Positions 1-8,078 of a stretch of 64,000 bases of DNA are shown here, in pieces (positions within the stretch are counted from its first letter, which is position 1; each line of letters starts with the position of its first letter). The stretch is from an uncultured Collinsella sp. GTDB taxonomy: Bacteria > Actinomycetota > Coriobacteriia > Coriobacteriales > Coriobacteriaceae. Below the pieces are notes generated by a model. It was not told the DNA's origin and searched no databases. It saw only the letters and a program-made list of their open reading frames with translations. Both the position numbers and the translations under genes were made by a program. Where the stretch lies: contig CAKUON010000008.1 in the NCBI GenBank assembly GCA_934668875.1, forward strand, positions 1 through 64,000. Direction: 5' to 3'.

Positions 1-270
1 CCGGTTCTCAAGGTGCACGCCCCGCGGCTGATCCGGTCCGACCGGGCCGCGCGGCAAGGAGATATATTGCCAGACCGCGAAGGCATGTGGGACGTCAATT
101 CCACTCTTCACAAGTCCTACACAACATATCGCTTTCTATAGCTAATAGAAAGACTGGTGCGGATCTTCCGCACGTATCAGATGATGACCCTTTGGTTCAG
201 GAATATATAGAGATCGGTCACCTGTAAGTGTCTATCTACCCGCGCTTTTAGCAATGTAAACCGCGCTTCA
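1..270. other. Gene-free left edge
   Basis: No open frame of convincing length and no RNA gene is recognised here. The only structure seen is a perfect 8-bp inverted repeat, CTTTCTAT / ATAGAAAG with a 5-nt loop, at 132-152. The segment lies downstream of the rplT operon, so it may be a 3' intergenic region or the edge of a gene outside the window. Confidence 0.5.
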
Positions 271-310
271 GATAAAAAGAGGGAGCGCCGCGCACAACGC
301 GACACTCCCC
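271..310 (-). terminator. Rho-independent terminator of infC-rpmI-rplT
   Basis: Read on the minus strand, a 12-bp stem (GGGAGTGTCGCG / CGCGGCGCTCCC, two G-T wobbles) with a 5-nt loop is followed by TCTTTTTAT. It sits 20 bases past the rplT stop and closes the translation operon. Confidence 0.85.
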
Positions 311-330
311 TAGCGATTCAAGAGAATCTA

Positions 331-690
331 TTAGGCCTCGAGAGCCTTCTTGGCGATGGTAGCCAGCTCGTTGAAGGACTCGATGTCCTCGTAAGCCATC
401 TGAGCCAGGACCTTGCGGTCGAGCTCGATGCCGGCAACCTTCAGGCCGTGCATGAACTGAGAGTAAGAAATATCGTTCAGGCGAGCAGCAGCGTTGATAC
501 GAGTGATCCAGAGAGAACGAATCTCGCGCTTCTTGTTGCGGCGATCACGATACTGATACTGCAGGGAATGCTGGACCTGCTCTTTAGCATGCTTGTAAGT
601 ACGCGAAGCGGCACCGTAGTAACCCTTCGCACGGTGCATAACGGTACGGCGCTTCTTCTTGGCGGCAACAGCGCGCTTAATACGTGCCAT
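331..690 (-). CDS. rplT: 50S ribosomal protein L20
   Basis: Ribosomal protein L20 binds 23S rRNA early in assembly of the large subunit. The 119-residue product has the family's usual length, with the basic N-terminus MARIKRAVAAKKKRR and the conserved core around residues 50-70 (KKREIRSLWITRINAAAR). It is the last gene of infC-rpmI-rplT, 45 bases after rpmI, and is followed by a strong terminator. In other bacteria L20 represses its own operon by binding the leader or an intergenic mRNA site; whether that happens here cannot be read from the sequence. Identification is essentially certain. Confidence 0.98.
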   Translation of the reverse strand: MARIKRAVAAKKKRRTVMHRAKGYYGAASRTYKHAKEQVQHSLQYQYRDRRNKKREIRSLWITRINAAARLNDISYSQFMHGLKVAGIELDRKVLAQMAYEDIESFNELATIAKKALEA

Positions 691-735
691 GTTCTATCAA
701 CTCCTAGATGGTAAAACGAAAACGGGAACGCGAAC

Positions 736-927
736 TTAGGCGAGACGCGACTTGATGACCTTGCGGTCGGCAGCGGCGATCTCGGTCTCCTGACGGAAGC
801 CACGCTTACGCTTGGTGGACTTCTTGCTCAGGATGTGGCTCTTGAAAGCCTTGGCGCGCATAAGCTTGCCGGTACCAGTCTTGCGGAAACGCTTCTTGGT
901 GCCGCTGTGGGACTTCATCTTAGGCAT
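736..927 (-). CDS. rpmI: 50S ribosomal protein L35
   Basis: Ribosomal protein L35, a small basic component of the large subunit. The 63-residue product begins [15 protein letters not shown], the family signature, and is rich in Lys and Arg throughout; family members are usually 64-66 residues. AAGGAG stands 7 bases before the ATG. It is the middle gene of the operon, 32 bases after infC and 45 bases before rplT, the universal bacterial order. Nothing unusual is seen. Confidence 0.98.
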   Translation of the reverse strand: MPKMKSHSGTKKRFRKTGTGKLMRAKAFKSHILSKKSTKRKRGFRQETEIAAADRKVIKSRLA

Positions 928-959
928 GAAATACTCCTTAATCGGTTACAGAACACTAG

Positions 960-1514
960 TTACTTGGTATCGCTTGCCGCTTTATCCTCATCGAAGGCGC
1001 CCTTAATCGGGGCGAGCAGCATAAGCATGTTACGGCCTTCCATCTTAGGCTTGGACTCGACCGTAGCGTAAGGCTTGAGATCCTCGGCGAGACGCTCGAG
1101 AACGTTAAGACCCTGCTCCGGGTGAGCCATCTCACGGCCGCGGAACATGATGGTGATCTTAACGCGTGCGCCCTTCTTGAGGAAACGCAGAACGTGGCCC
1201 TTCTTGGTCTCGTAGTCGCCAACGTCAATCTTGGGTCGGAACTTCATTTCCTTAACCTCGACCTTGGACTGGTTCTTACGAGCAGCCTTGGCCTTCATGG
1301 CCTGCTGGTACTTGAACTTACCGTAGTCCATGACCTTGCAGACCGGCGGCTCCGCGTTGGGAGCGATCTCGACCAGGTCGAGACCCTGATCGTCGGCGAC
1401 GCGCTGAGCATCGCGGATGGCGAACAGGCCGAGCTGAGAGCCATCGACGCCAATCAAACGGCACGAGGATGCAGTGATCTCGTCGTTGATGCGGGTGTCA
1501 TCAGACTTAGCTAT
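960..1514 (-). CDS. infC: Translation initiation factor IF-3, probable AUA start
   Basis: IF-3 keeps 30S subunits dissociated and discriminates against non-canonical start codons. The frame has the IF3 N domain (LIGVDGSQLG to the linker) and the C domain (KVKITIMFRGREM-type core around residue 115). The longest frame begins with ATG at 1529, but that ATG is part of the Shine-Dalgarno (ATGGAGGTAGGG) and has no ribosome site of its own. GGAGG lies 8 bases before an in-frame ATA at 1514-1512, giving 184 residues that start at AKSDDTRINDEI, close to the family's usual N-terminus. Rare AUU/AUA/AUC starts are a known feature of infC autoregulation, so AUA is my preferred start; this choice is inference. 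First gene of the operon. Confidence 0.9.
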   Translation of the reverse strand: MAKSDDTRINDEITASSCRLIGVDGSQLGLFAIRDAQRVADDQGLDLVEIAPNAEPPVCKVMDYGKFKYQQAMKAKAARKNQSKVEVKEMKFRPKIDVGDYETKKGHVLRFLKKGARVKITIMFRGREMAHPEQGLNVLERLAEDLKPYATVESKPKMEGRNMLMLLAPIKGAFDEDKAASDTK

Positions 1515-1690
1515 TTTCCCTACCTCCATTCATAAAAAAATAACCCGGCGCTTCTCAGCAACCAGGTCGTACACATAGACATCCTCGATATGAGGAAGAG
1601 AATCTAGGTTGTATGACCAGTCAGCTGCTCATTGGCGCCAAAAGGTGGGAACCCTCAGGTTCCTCTTTAGGGCATTGCGGGAACAACGCC
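1515..1690 (-). promoter_or_regulatory. infC leader with possible attenuator
   Basis: Between the tRNA-Leu region and infC the minus strand can fold a GGAACC/GGTTCC hairpin (1648-1663). A more distant GGCGC (1635-1639) can pair with GCGCC (1547-1551), just before a run of T (1534-1540) and the infC Shine-Dalgarno. That is the layout of a leader that could terminate or occlude initiation, as known for infC-rpmI-rplT leaders in other phyla. The specific fold is inferred, not established. No promoter is clear; TATTAT near 1700 on the minus strand is a weak -10 candidate. Confidence 0.35.
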
Positions 1691-1732
1691 TTGCGAATAA
1701 TAACACGTACAGCACGTTATCACATTACGTAC

Positions 1733-1801
1733 ACGAAAAAGGGGGCCGCAACCCCCCTTGAATGCTCGCTTGCATGAATGGTGCCCGAGGCGAGACTCGA
1801 A
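1733..1801. repeat. Partial duplicate of tRNA-Leu 3' end and its terminator
   Basis: This segment repeats 1918-1985 with few differences. It carries a G5/C6 terminator-like hairpin next to AAAAA, a spacer with TTGCATG, and then 23 identical bases (1779-1801 equal to 1963-1985) covering CCA, acceptor stem and T-arm start of tRNA-Leu. The match stops abruptly inside the T arm, so this is a fragment and not a second tRNA. It resembles an attachment-site duplication left by an integrated element, or a degraded tandem tRNA. Confidence 0.7.
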
Positions 1802-1863
1802 GGGCCTTCGCTTCGCGAAGCCCCGGGCTTCGGGCGCATAGCGCCCTCGCCACGCTCCGCTAC

Positions 1864-1884
1864 AAACAGGCCACAGGCCTGTTT
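1864..1884. repeat. 9-bp perfect stem-loop between tRNA fragments
   Basis: AAACAGGCC and GGCCTGTTT are separated by three bases. The hairpin lies in the 117 bases of GC-rich sequence that separate the tRNA-Leu fragment from the true tRNA's terminator. The same stretch carries other short palindromes (CTTCGCTTCGCGAAG). No function is known to me. Confidence 0.5.
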
Positions 1885-1918
1885 GCTTAACGCTCCACGC
1901 GCTCACGCGAGTTCGGCA

Positions 1919-1943
1919 CGAAAAAGGGGGCCTTGACCCCCTT
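1919..1943 (-). terminator. Terminator of tRNA-Leu
   Basis: On the minus strand GGGGG TCAAGG CCCCC is followed by TTTTT. It starts 20 bases past the encoded CCA of the tRNA. Confidence 0.75.
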
Positions 1944-1962
1944 GAACGCTCACTTGCATGTA

Positions 1963-2049
1963 TGGTGCCCGAGGCGAGACTCGAACTCGCACGTTGTTGC
2001 CAACGGTGGATTTTGAGTCCACTGCGTCTGCCAATTCCGCCACTCGGGC
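1963..2049 (-). tRNA. tRNA-Leu (anticodon CAA)
   Basis: The minus strand folds as a tRNA. Acceptor GCCCGAG pairs with CTCGGGC, with A discriminator and an encoded CCA. The anticodon stem GTGGA/TCCAC holds the loop CTCAAAA, so the anticodon is CAA. The long variable arm CGTTGGCAACAACG is the class II form expected for leucine. The T arm reads GCGAGTTCGAGTCTCGC. It lies 40 bases after the transglutaminase-like gene in the same direction and ahead of infC. It reads UUG codons. A 23-bp copy of its 3' end lies downstream at 1779-1801. Confidence 0.96.
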
Positions 2050-2088
2050 ACGCAATGCGTGAGTTAGTTTATCACAGCTTTCTACCGA

Positions 2089-3522
2089 TTAGTCCGAAAA
2101 TGGAACTTCGAGCATTTCGATGAGTTCGACCGTGCGGAGCATCTCGCGCCGACGGCATCCGCGACCGTCAACCGAAGCCTCACCCATCTGGTTATCGTAA
2201 GGGTCCTCGCGCATGCCATCGAAAGAGGGCTCAAACTCGGCCTGGAACCGATTGTTTGCCACCATGCGCCATGGATCGAGGTTGCCAAAGTAGTGACGGC
2301 GGCGCCACTCCTCCCCCATCCTGCGCGCCGAAGAGCCAAACGATACGTCGGCGTTGAGCCAACCGGTCTGCGGCGTATAGAACTCTGCCCAATCGTGCGG
2401 CCCGACCGAATCGGGTGCAACATACAGGCCGCTCTGCCAACGGGCGGGCACGCCGGCGATGCGACACATGGTGATAAACGTGAGTGCCATAACACCGCAA
2501 TCGCCGCGGAGCGAATGCGCACAGTCGTCGGCAATAGATCCCAAAAGCAGATACGGCGGCTGATAGCGATAGTCGATATGCTGCGTCAGGTAATCATAGA
2601 TGGCACGGGCGCGATCGAGCGGATCCTCGAGCCCGTCAATGACACGGGCTGTCAGCTGCTGTAGATACGGCGTGAATGCAATGTGCGGACGGTCCTCGGA
2701 AATATCCCCGGGCAGAGGCGCGTCCATACGCGGGTGAACCGGAAGTGTGCCACCGTAGACATCACAATAAGCAGCATCGATGTGATAACGATAGGTCACC
2801 GAAAAAAAGTGCTCACTCGAAGAAGACCACGAGGCGGTACGCGCCGAAGCATTCGCGGGGGCAACAGCACCCTCCGGCGTCATATCGAGAACCTCGATAT
2901 GAGACTGTTGACGACAGGCGGCGGCAACGGGTAGCCACGCGCGAACAGTCTCTCCATCTAGAGCGCCGGGGACAGACACGGACGCTTTAAGCGTAATGAC
3001 GCGAGCCAATCCGTTTTGTGACTCCATCTCCTTGAGCATCTCGTTGCGCAGTGCTATTCCGTCCGTAGAATCGGGCCGCATGCCGGGAACCTCTTTGGGA
3101 TATACGCGAAGCGAATCGAGGAAGTTGTCGAGAACGAACAGTTCGCCATCGATAAAGCGCCAGTCAATACGCTTACGATTAATCAGGTCATCAAACCGCT
3201 CTTCGGTAAACTCTGGCCACTCCTCGCGAATCATCGCAATAGCTTGGTCGCGCGACACCGAAAAATGAAGCGGCGTCTCGAGCATGCGATACCGCTCGGC
3301 ACGAACACAAGCAGCCAGCGAAGGCTCGGGGTTCTGCTCCAAAAGGCGATCGCAGGCAGCAACAGCCTGCGTCAAATACCCGGCATCCTTAAGACGAAGA
3401 ATCTCGGGCGGCAGTCCAACATCGAGATGACGAAAGTCATCACAGCAAACATCAACAGAGCAACCAACAGGACCCTCGTCAATAACCTTCCCATCCGAAG
3501 GCAGTACATTAATAACAGCCAT
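2089..3522 (-). CDS. Transglutaminase-like (papain-fold) protein
   Basis: Probable cytoplasmic protein of 477 residues with a transglutaminase-like cysteine domain in its C-terminal half. The Cys-His-Asp triad can be placed at Cys342 (RGDCGVMA), His376 (GPHDWAEFY) and Asp392 (WLNADVSFG). The N-terminal half has no fold I recognise. No signal peptide or membrane segment is seen. Such domains act as proteases, peptide-N-glycanases or cross-linkers, so the substrate is unknown. The longest frame begins six codons earlier at GTG (3540), but TTGGAG stands 7 bases before the ATG at 3522, which I prefer. It precedes tRNA-Leu on the same strand, with only 39 bases between them. Confidence 0.8.
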   Translation of the reverse strand: MAVINVLPSDGKVIDEGPVGCSVDVCCDDFRHLDVGLPPEILRLKDAGYLTQAVAACDRLLEQNPEPSLAACVRAERYRMLETPLHFSVSRDQAIAMIREEWPEFTEERFDDLINRKRIDWRFIDGELFVLDNFLDSLRVYPKEVPGMRPDSTDGIALRNEMLKEMESQNGLARVITLKASVSVPGALDGETVRAWLPVAAACRQQSHIEVLDMTPEGAVAPANASARTASWSSSSEHFFSVTYRYHIDAAYCDVYGGTLPVHPRMDAPLPGDISEDRPHIAFTPYLQQLTARVIDGLEDPLDRARAIYDYLTQHIDYRYQPPYLLLGSIADDCAHSLRGDCGVMALTFITMCRIAGVPARWQSGLYVAPDSVGPHDWAEFYTPQTGWLNADVSFGSSARRMGEEWRRRHYFGNLDPWRMVANNRFQAEFEPSFDGMREDPYDNQMGEASVDGRGCRRREMLRTVELIEMLEVPFSD

Positions 3523-3627
3523 ACCAAAACTCCAAGTCACTAGAACGCTTGAAGCCCATTGTAGCGAGATAAAAAGAAAGCCCCAACAAGGGAGCCATCA
3601 ACACCGCTGAACGGTAGTCAAATAAAT

Positions 3628-3853
3628 AATTCAGCCTCGTAACCCTGCGGCGTTAAACGAAGGAAGCCCCGTCCCCCGGAACTGTTTCCTTGGTGCGACT
3701 TCTGGCAAAGCCAGTAGCCATCTTAATTCAGCCCAGTAACCCTGTAGCGAGTTAACGAAGGAGGCCCCGTTTCCCCGGAGCTGATTCCGTCGCGCGACTT
3801 CTGGCGAAGCCAGGTGAGCGCGAGGGAAACAGCGTAGGGGAAACGGGGCCTCC
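3628..3853. repeat. Tandem ~90-bp imperfect repeat with 17-bp inverted repeat
   Basis: Two head-to-tail copies, about 3628-3718 and 3725-3816, share AATTCAGCC, GTAACCCTG, GTTAA(A)CGAAGGA, GCCCCGT, CCCCGGA and the small palindrome CTTCTGGC(A/G)AAGCCAG. The second copy also contains GGAGGCCCCGTTTCCCC (3760-3776), whose exact reverse complement lies at 3837-3853, next to the fba stop. The large hairpin could end the fba transcript, although no T-run follows. The rest of the 350-base gap holds no gene. Confidence 0.75.
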
Positions 3854-3874
3854 GGCGGGAAGTTAAACCGCTAC

Positions 3875-4741
3875 TTACGCCTTGTTGACGGAGCCAAACT
3901 CCTCCATGAGCTCCTTGGTGCGGGCAACGATGTTGTCACGACCAGGCTTGAGGAGCTTGCGGGGGTCAAAGCCCTTGCCCTGCTGATCCTTGCCAGCCTC
4001 GATGTACTCGCGGACGCCCTTGGCGAAGACGAGCTGCAGATCGGTGTTGACGTTGATCTTGGAGATGCCCAGGGAGATGGCCTTCTTGATCTGATCCTCG
4101 GGGATGCCGGTGCCACCGTGCAGGACGAGGGGCAGGTCGCCGGTCTGGGCCTTGATCTCGCCCAGGCGCTCGAAGGAAAGGCCAGCCCAGTCGGCGGGGT
4201 ACACGCCATGGATGTTGCCGATACCGCAGGCGAGGAAGTCGACGCCCAGGTCAGCGATCTGCTTGCACTCAGCAGGATCAGCGAGCTCGCCGCTGGAGGT
4301 CACGCCGTCCTCGGTGCCGCCGATGCCGCCGACCTCGGCCTCGATGGACATGCCCTTGGAGTGGGCAAGCTCAACGAGCTCCTTGGTGCGGTCGAGGTTA
4401 AGCTGGAAGGTCTCCTCGTGAGAGCCGTCATACATGATGGACGTGAAGCCGGCCTCGATGCACTTAAAGCAGTCCTCGTAAGAACCGTGATCGAGGTGAA
4501 GGGCGACGGGAACGGTAACACCCGTGGCCTCGACGGCAGCCTTGACCATGTCGGCGCAGACCTTGAAACCGCCCATCCACTTAGCGGCACCAGCGGTGCA
4601 CTGAAGGATCAGCGGAGACTTGGCCTCCTCGGCGGCCTGGAGAATAGCCAGGGTCCACTCGAGGTTGTTGGTGTTGAAGGCACCGAGACCGTACTTGCCG
4701 GCCTCGGCCTTCTTGAGCATGTCTGCTGCGTTGACGAGCAT
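3875..4741 (-). CDS. fba: Class II fructose-bisphosphate aldolase
   Basis: Zinc-dependent aldolase that cleaves fructose-1,6-bisphosphate to dihydroxyacetone phosphate and glyceraldehyde-3-phosphate in glycolysis. The 288-residue chain starts MLVNAADMLKKA, as family members do. It has the metal-ligand region LHLDHGSYEDC, the SIMYDGSHE loop, and the C-terminal VLHGGTGIPEDQ and NVNTDLQ phosphate-binding segments. The longest frame runs 32 codons further upstream, but AGGAGG at 4751-4756 lies correctly before the ATG at 4741. TAAAAT near 4787 on the minus strand is a possible -10. The tagatose-bisphosphate aldolase subgroup shares this fold and cannot be excluded. It is the only aldolase in the window. 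Confidence 0.93.
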   Translation of the reverse strand: MLVNAADMLKKAEAGKYGLGAFNTNNLEWTLAILQAAEEAKSPLILQCTAGAAKWMGGFKVCADMVKAAVEATGVTVPVALHLDHGSYEDCFKCIEAGFTSIMYDGSHEETFQLNLDRTKELVELAHSKGMSIEAEVGGIGGTEDGVTSSGELADPAECKQIADLGVDFLACGIGNIHGVYPADWAGLSFERLGEIKAQTGDLPLVLHGGTGIPEDQIKKAISLGISKINVNTDLQLVFAKGVREYIEAGKDQQGKGFDPRKLLKPGRDNIVARTKELMEEFGSVNKA

Positions 4742-4934
4742 AAAAGAAACCTCCTGTAAGGTTGCTCCGATAACGCCTGAGATTTTACCACGGCGCACCC
4801 GAGCATAAACGTTCGTTTGTTCACGAATATCGTCCAAACAGACTTTTTTGACCGTTTGCCCTACGGAATCGACCCGTTGGGGAAAATAGCTTGACGTTTG
4901 GACGCTTCTCGTGCTTCAAAAGCCGACTATTAAG

Positions 4935-5618
4935 CTAAATCTGCATGAAAGGGTTCTGCATGAGCTCGCGTGCCATGGTGGTCGAATCGCCATGGCCGGT
5001 TAGGCAAACGGTATCGGGCGGGAGAAGCCGGGCGAGCTTGGAGAGCGAGCGCAGAATTGCCGCCTCGTCTCCTCCAGAAAGATCGGTACGGCCGTGCCCA
5101 CCCGGAAACAGGGTGTCGCCCACAAAGGCAATGCTCCCCTGCTCGGTGGCAGCAAACAAGACGATCCCGCCCGGCGTATGCCCTGGCGTCTCGATTACCT
5201 GCAGGTAGATATCGCCCACCTCGATAGCATCTCCCTCGGCGAGCAGGCGCGTCGGCTCCCCGGGGTCAGGCGTCTCAATGCCCCACATAGCTCGCTGTTC
5301 CTCGATGTTCGCATGCGGCACCGCCACATCCTTAGCACACAGCTCATACTGGCAGCCCTCGCCAACGGTGGTTCGCACGCCTGCAACACCACCAACATGA
5401 TCGGCATGGCCATGAGTGCATACGGCGCCAAACACGCGTACGCCGGGATGCTCGGCTCGGATATGCTCCATCAAGCGCTCTCCTTCCCATGCGGGGTCGA
5501 TAATCACGCACTCATTGTCCGAAATAACAGCATAGCTATTGGTCTGAATGGGACCGTTTACGAGCGTCTCGATCTCGACCGATCCCTTGGGAGTTAAATC
5601 CAAGGACACAGCACTCAT
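4935..5618 (-). CDS. MBL-fold metallohydrolase, glyoxalase II-like
   Basis: Metallo-beta-lactamase-fold hydrolase of 227 residues, likely cytoplasmic. The metal-binding residues are in place: T-H-G-H-A-D-H at 68-74, His147 in GHTPGG, Asp168 in GDTLF and His209 in GHGDST. The short C-terminus, without the extra helical domain of true glyoxalase II, fits the small YcbL-type hydrolases, whose substrates are often acyl-glutathione-like thioesters or are unknown. It lies 84 bases downstream of rel on the same strand, so it may be co-transcribed with rel and recJ; in several actinobacteria and firmicutes an MBL hydrolase follows rel. The exact substrate is not evident. Confidence 0.85.
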   Translation of the reverse strand: MSAVSLDLTPKGSVEIETLVNGPIQTNSYAVISDNECVIIDPAWEGERLMEHIRAEHPGVRVFGAVCTHGHADHVGGVAGVRTTVGEGCQYELCAKDVAVPHANIEEQRAMWGIETPDPGEPTRLLAEGDAIEVGDIYLQVIETPGHTPGGIVLFAATEQGSIAFVGDTLFPGGHGRTDLSGGDEAAILRSLSKLARLLPPDTVCLTGHGDSTTMARELMQNPFMQI

Positions 5619-5702
5619 GTCCCTCTCCTCTCTATAGAACTCGAGGCATCAAACGATGCCTCGAGTGTAGCGAATATCGATAATGTGACACGTTCGTCGC
5701 GA

Positions 5703-8063
5703 CTAAACGCGGCGCTTAAGCTGGGCTCCACCCTCACCGGGCATCAGGCGGCGCGCGTCGTAGACCGAGTCAACGCTGCTGATGGAGGCCAGCAGCGGAT
5801 CCAGACCACTCGCGTCCGAGATCTCGACCATAAAGCGCAGGGTTGCAATACCCTCGCGGTTGGTCGACGTGGCGGCAGAAAGGATATTGCCGCCCGCATC
5901 GCCAATGGCGATGGTGACGTCCTTGAGCAGACCCATGCGGTCCAGGCACTCGACCACGATCTCGACCTGGAAGAGGGTGTCGGCAGCGCCGTCCCACTCC
6001 ACTTCGATCATGCGCTCGGGATGCTCCATAAGACCCTTGACGTTGGGACAGTTGGCGCGATGCACCGAAACGCCACGACCGCGCGTGATGAAGCCGACGA
6101 TGTCGTCGCCCGTCACGGGGTTGCAGCAATGAGCCAGACGGACCAGTAGGCCGCTGTTGCTCTCGCCCTTGACGATAATGCCGTTACTGGCGCTCTTGCC
6201 GCGCTTTTGCGGCTTGCGGTTGGAGCCGCGGGCGGGCTGTTTCACGACCTCGGCGATGGCCTCGACCTTGGTGAGCCGCTCCTCGGGCTTGGGGTCCAAG
6301 ATCTGCTCGACCTTGTTGCCCACGGCACGCGGGGCGACCTTACCGGCACCCACGGCCGCAAACAGATCCTCGAGTTGCTTGAAGTTAAACTGCTCCGCCA
6401 CGGCGTTGAGCGCACGCGTCGAACGCGGCGTAGAAATGCCATAGCCACGCTTACGCAGGTCCTTGGCCAGCATATCGCGACCAGCAGCAGCGTCGTCGTC
6501 CTTGGTCGCAGCGGCAAAATAGCGGCGGATCTTTGACTTGGCGGAAGGTGTCTTAACGATCTTGAGCCAATCACGCGACGGCTTGGAACTCTTGTTAGTC
6601 AGAATCTCGACACGGTCACCCGTCTTAATCTCGTGCGTGAGCGGAGCCACCGCACCGTTGATTTTGGCGCCGACGCAATGGTTTCCCACCTCGGTGTGAA
6701 CGGCGTAGGCAAAGTCGAGCGGCGTGGAGCCGGCACGAAGCGCCATGACCTCGCCCTTGGGCGTAAAGACAAAGATCTCCTGATCGAAGAGGTCGACCTT
6801 CAGCGAATGCAGGTATTCCTTGGCGTCGGTAATCTCATCAGACGCAGCCCAATCGAGCGAATGTTTGAGCCAGTTAATCTGGTCGTCCAGACGCTGGGCA
6901 TCATTGGTCTTAGACGCAGACGATCCGCCCGACTTCTTATATAGCCAGTGGGCGGCAATGCCGTACTCGGCCTGCTCATGCATCTCGTAGGTTCGAATCT
7001 GAATCTCGAGCGGGCGAGCCGTGGGGCCGATGACCGTCGTGTGGAGCGACTGGTAGTTATTGACCTTGGGCATGGCGATATAGTCTTTAAAGCGACCGGG
7101 CATGGGGTGCCACAGCGTGTGCACCGCGCCGAGCGTGGAGTAGCAATCGCGCACCGAATGCGTGATGACGCGCAGTGCCACCAGGTCGTAGATCTCGGAG
7201 AATTCCTTGCCCTTGCGCTTCATCTTTTGGTAGATGGACCAATAGTGCTTGGAACGGCCGTTGATCTGGAAGTCTTCCAGGCCAATGCGGTTGAGCTCGT
7301 CGGTGAGCGTCTTGATGGTCTCGGCCAGATAGCGCTCGCGAACCTCGCGCGACTCCGCCACCATGCGCGCGATGCGCTGGTAGGCGTCGGGCTCCAGATA
7401 GAAGAAGGACAGGTCCTCGAGCTCCCACTTAATGGAACTCATACCCAGACGATCGGCTAGGGGCGCATACACGTCCATGGTCTCGCGCGCCTTAAACAGG
7501 CGACGATCCTCGCGCAGGGCCGCCAGCGTACGCATGTTATGCAGGCGGTCGGCAAGTTTGACGATGATAACGCGGATGTCCTTGGACATGGCGAGGAACA
7601 TCTTGCGCAGCGTGAGCGCCTGCTTCTCGTCCATGCTGTCGACTTCGATGTTGGTGAGCTTGGTCACGCCGTCGACAAGCTCGGCCACCGTATCGCCAAA
7701 CAGGCCCGAGACATCAGCAAGCGAGGTCTCGGTATCCTCGACGGTATCATGCAGCAGCGCGGCGCACACCACATCGCAGTCCATCTTGAGGTCTGCCAGA
7801 ATGATGGCCACCTCGACGGGATGGTTGATGTACATCTCACCCGAGCGACGCTTTTGGTTGCAGTGCTTCTCGGCGGCAAAGCAGTAGGCCTGCTCCACCT
7901 TAGAGAAGTCGTCCTCATTCATATATTTGAGGCACAGACGCTCCAGCTTGTCGTAGCTGTCCGCCATAATCTCGGGCGGCAGCTCATCGGCATGCTTATA
8001 GTGCTCCATCTCCGAGAACGGCTGGAGGGTGGAATCATGGGCGGTACGGGCTGCGGCATCCAT
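5703..8063 (-). CDS. rel: Bifunctional (p)ppGpp synthetase/hydrolase (RelA/SpoT)
   Basis: Makes and degrades the alarmone (p)ppGpp in the stringent response. At 786 residues it is a full-length Rel. The HD hydrolase domain has His81, the HD pair at 105-106 and the ED pair at 109-110. The synthetase domain (about 250-400) has GRSKHYWSIYQKM and YDLVALRVI. A TGS domain follows (FTPKGEVMALRAGSTPLDFA). A C-terminal zinc-finger-like and ACT region includes the cysteine-bearing HCCNPVTGDDIVGF and HRANCPNV. Both catalytic centres look intact, so it should be bifunctional. The ATG lies 15 bases after the recJ stop, and the MBL hydrolase follows it. Confidence 0.96.
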   Translation of the reverse strand: MDAAARTAHDSTLQPFSEMEHYKHADELPPEIMADSYDKLERLCLKYMNEDDFSKVEQAYCFAAEKHCNQKRRSGEMYINHPVEVAIILADLKMDCDVVCAALLHDTVEDTETSLADVSGLFGDTVAELVDGVTKLTNIEVDSMDEKQALTLRKMFLAMSKDIRVIIVKLADRLHNMRTLAALREDRRLFKARETMDVYAPLADRLGMSSIKWELEDLSFFYLEPDAYQRIARMVAESREVRERYLAETIKTLTDELNRIGLEDFQINGRSKHYWSIYQKMKRKGKEFSEIYDLVALRVITHSVRDCYSTLGAVHTLWHPMPGRFKDYIAMPKVNNYQSLHTTVIGPTARPLEIQIRTYEMHEQAEYGIAAHWLYKKSGGSSASKTNDAQRLDDQINWLKHSLDWAASDEITDAKEYLHSLKVDLFDQEIFVFTPKGEVMALRAGSTPLDFAYAVHTEVGNHCVGAKINGAVAPLTHEIKTGDRVEILTNKSSKPSRDWLKIVKTPSAKSKIRRYFAAATKDDDAAAGRDMLAKDLRKRGYGISTPRSTRALNAVAEQFNFKQLEDLFAAVGAGKVAPRAVGNKVEQILDPKPEERLTKVEAIAEVVKQPARGSNRKPQKRGKSASNGIIVKGESNSGLLVRLAHCCNPVTGDDIVGFITRGRGVSVHRANCPNVKGLMEHPERMIEVEWDGAADTLFQVEIVVECLDRMGLLKDVTIAIGDAGGNILSAATSTNREGIATLRFMVEISDASGLDPLLASISSVDSVYDARRLMPGEGGAQLKRRV

Positions 8064-8078
8064 CGAGGTCCCCTTCCC

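Noticed and set aside
1779..1801. Second tRNA gene
   Set aside because: Only the CCA, acceptor and part of the T arm are present; D and anticodon arms are absent.
1667..1906. 79-residue minus-strand frame
   Set aside because: Runs through the tRNA-Leu duplicate and palindromes, without a ribosome site; a by-product of repeat sequence.
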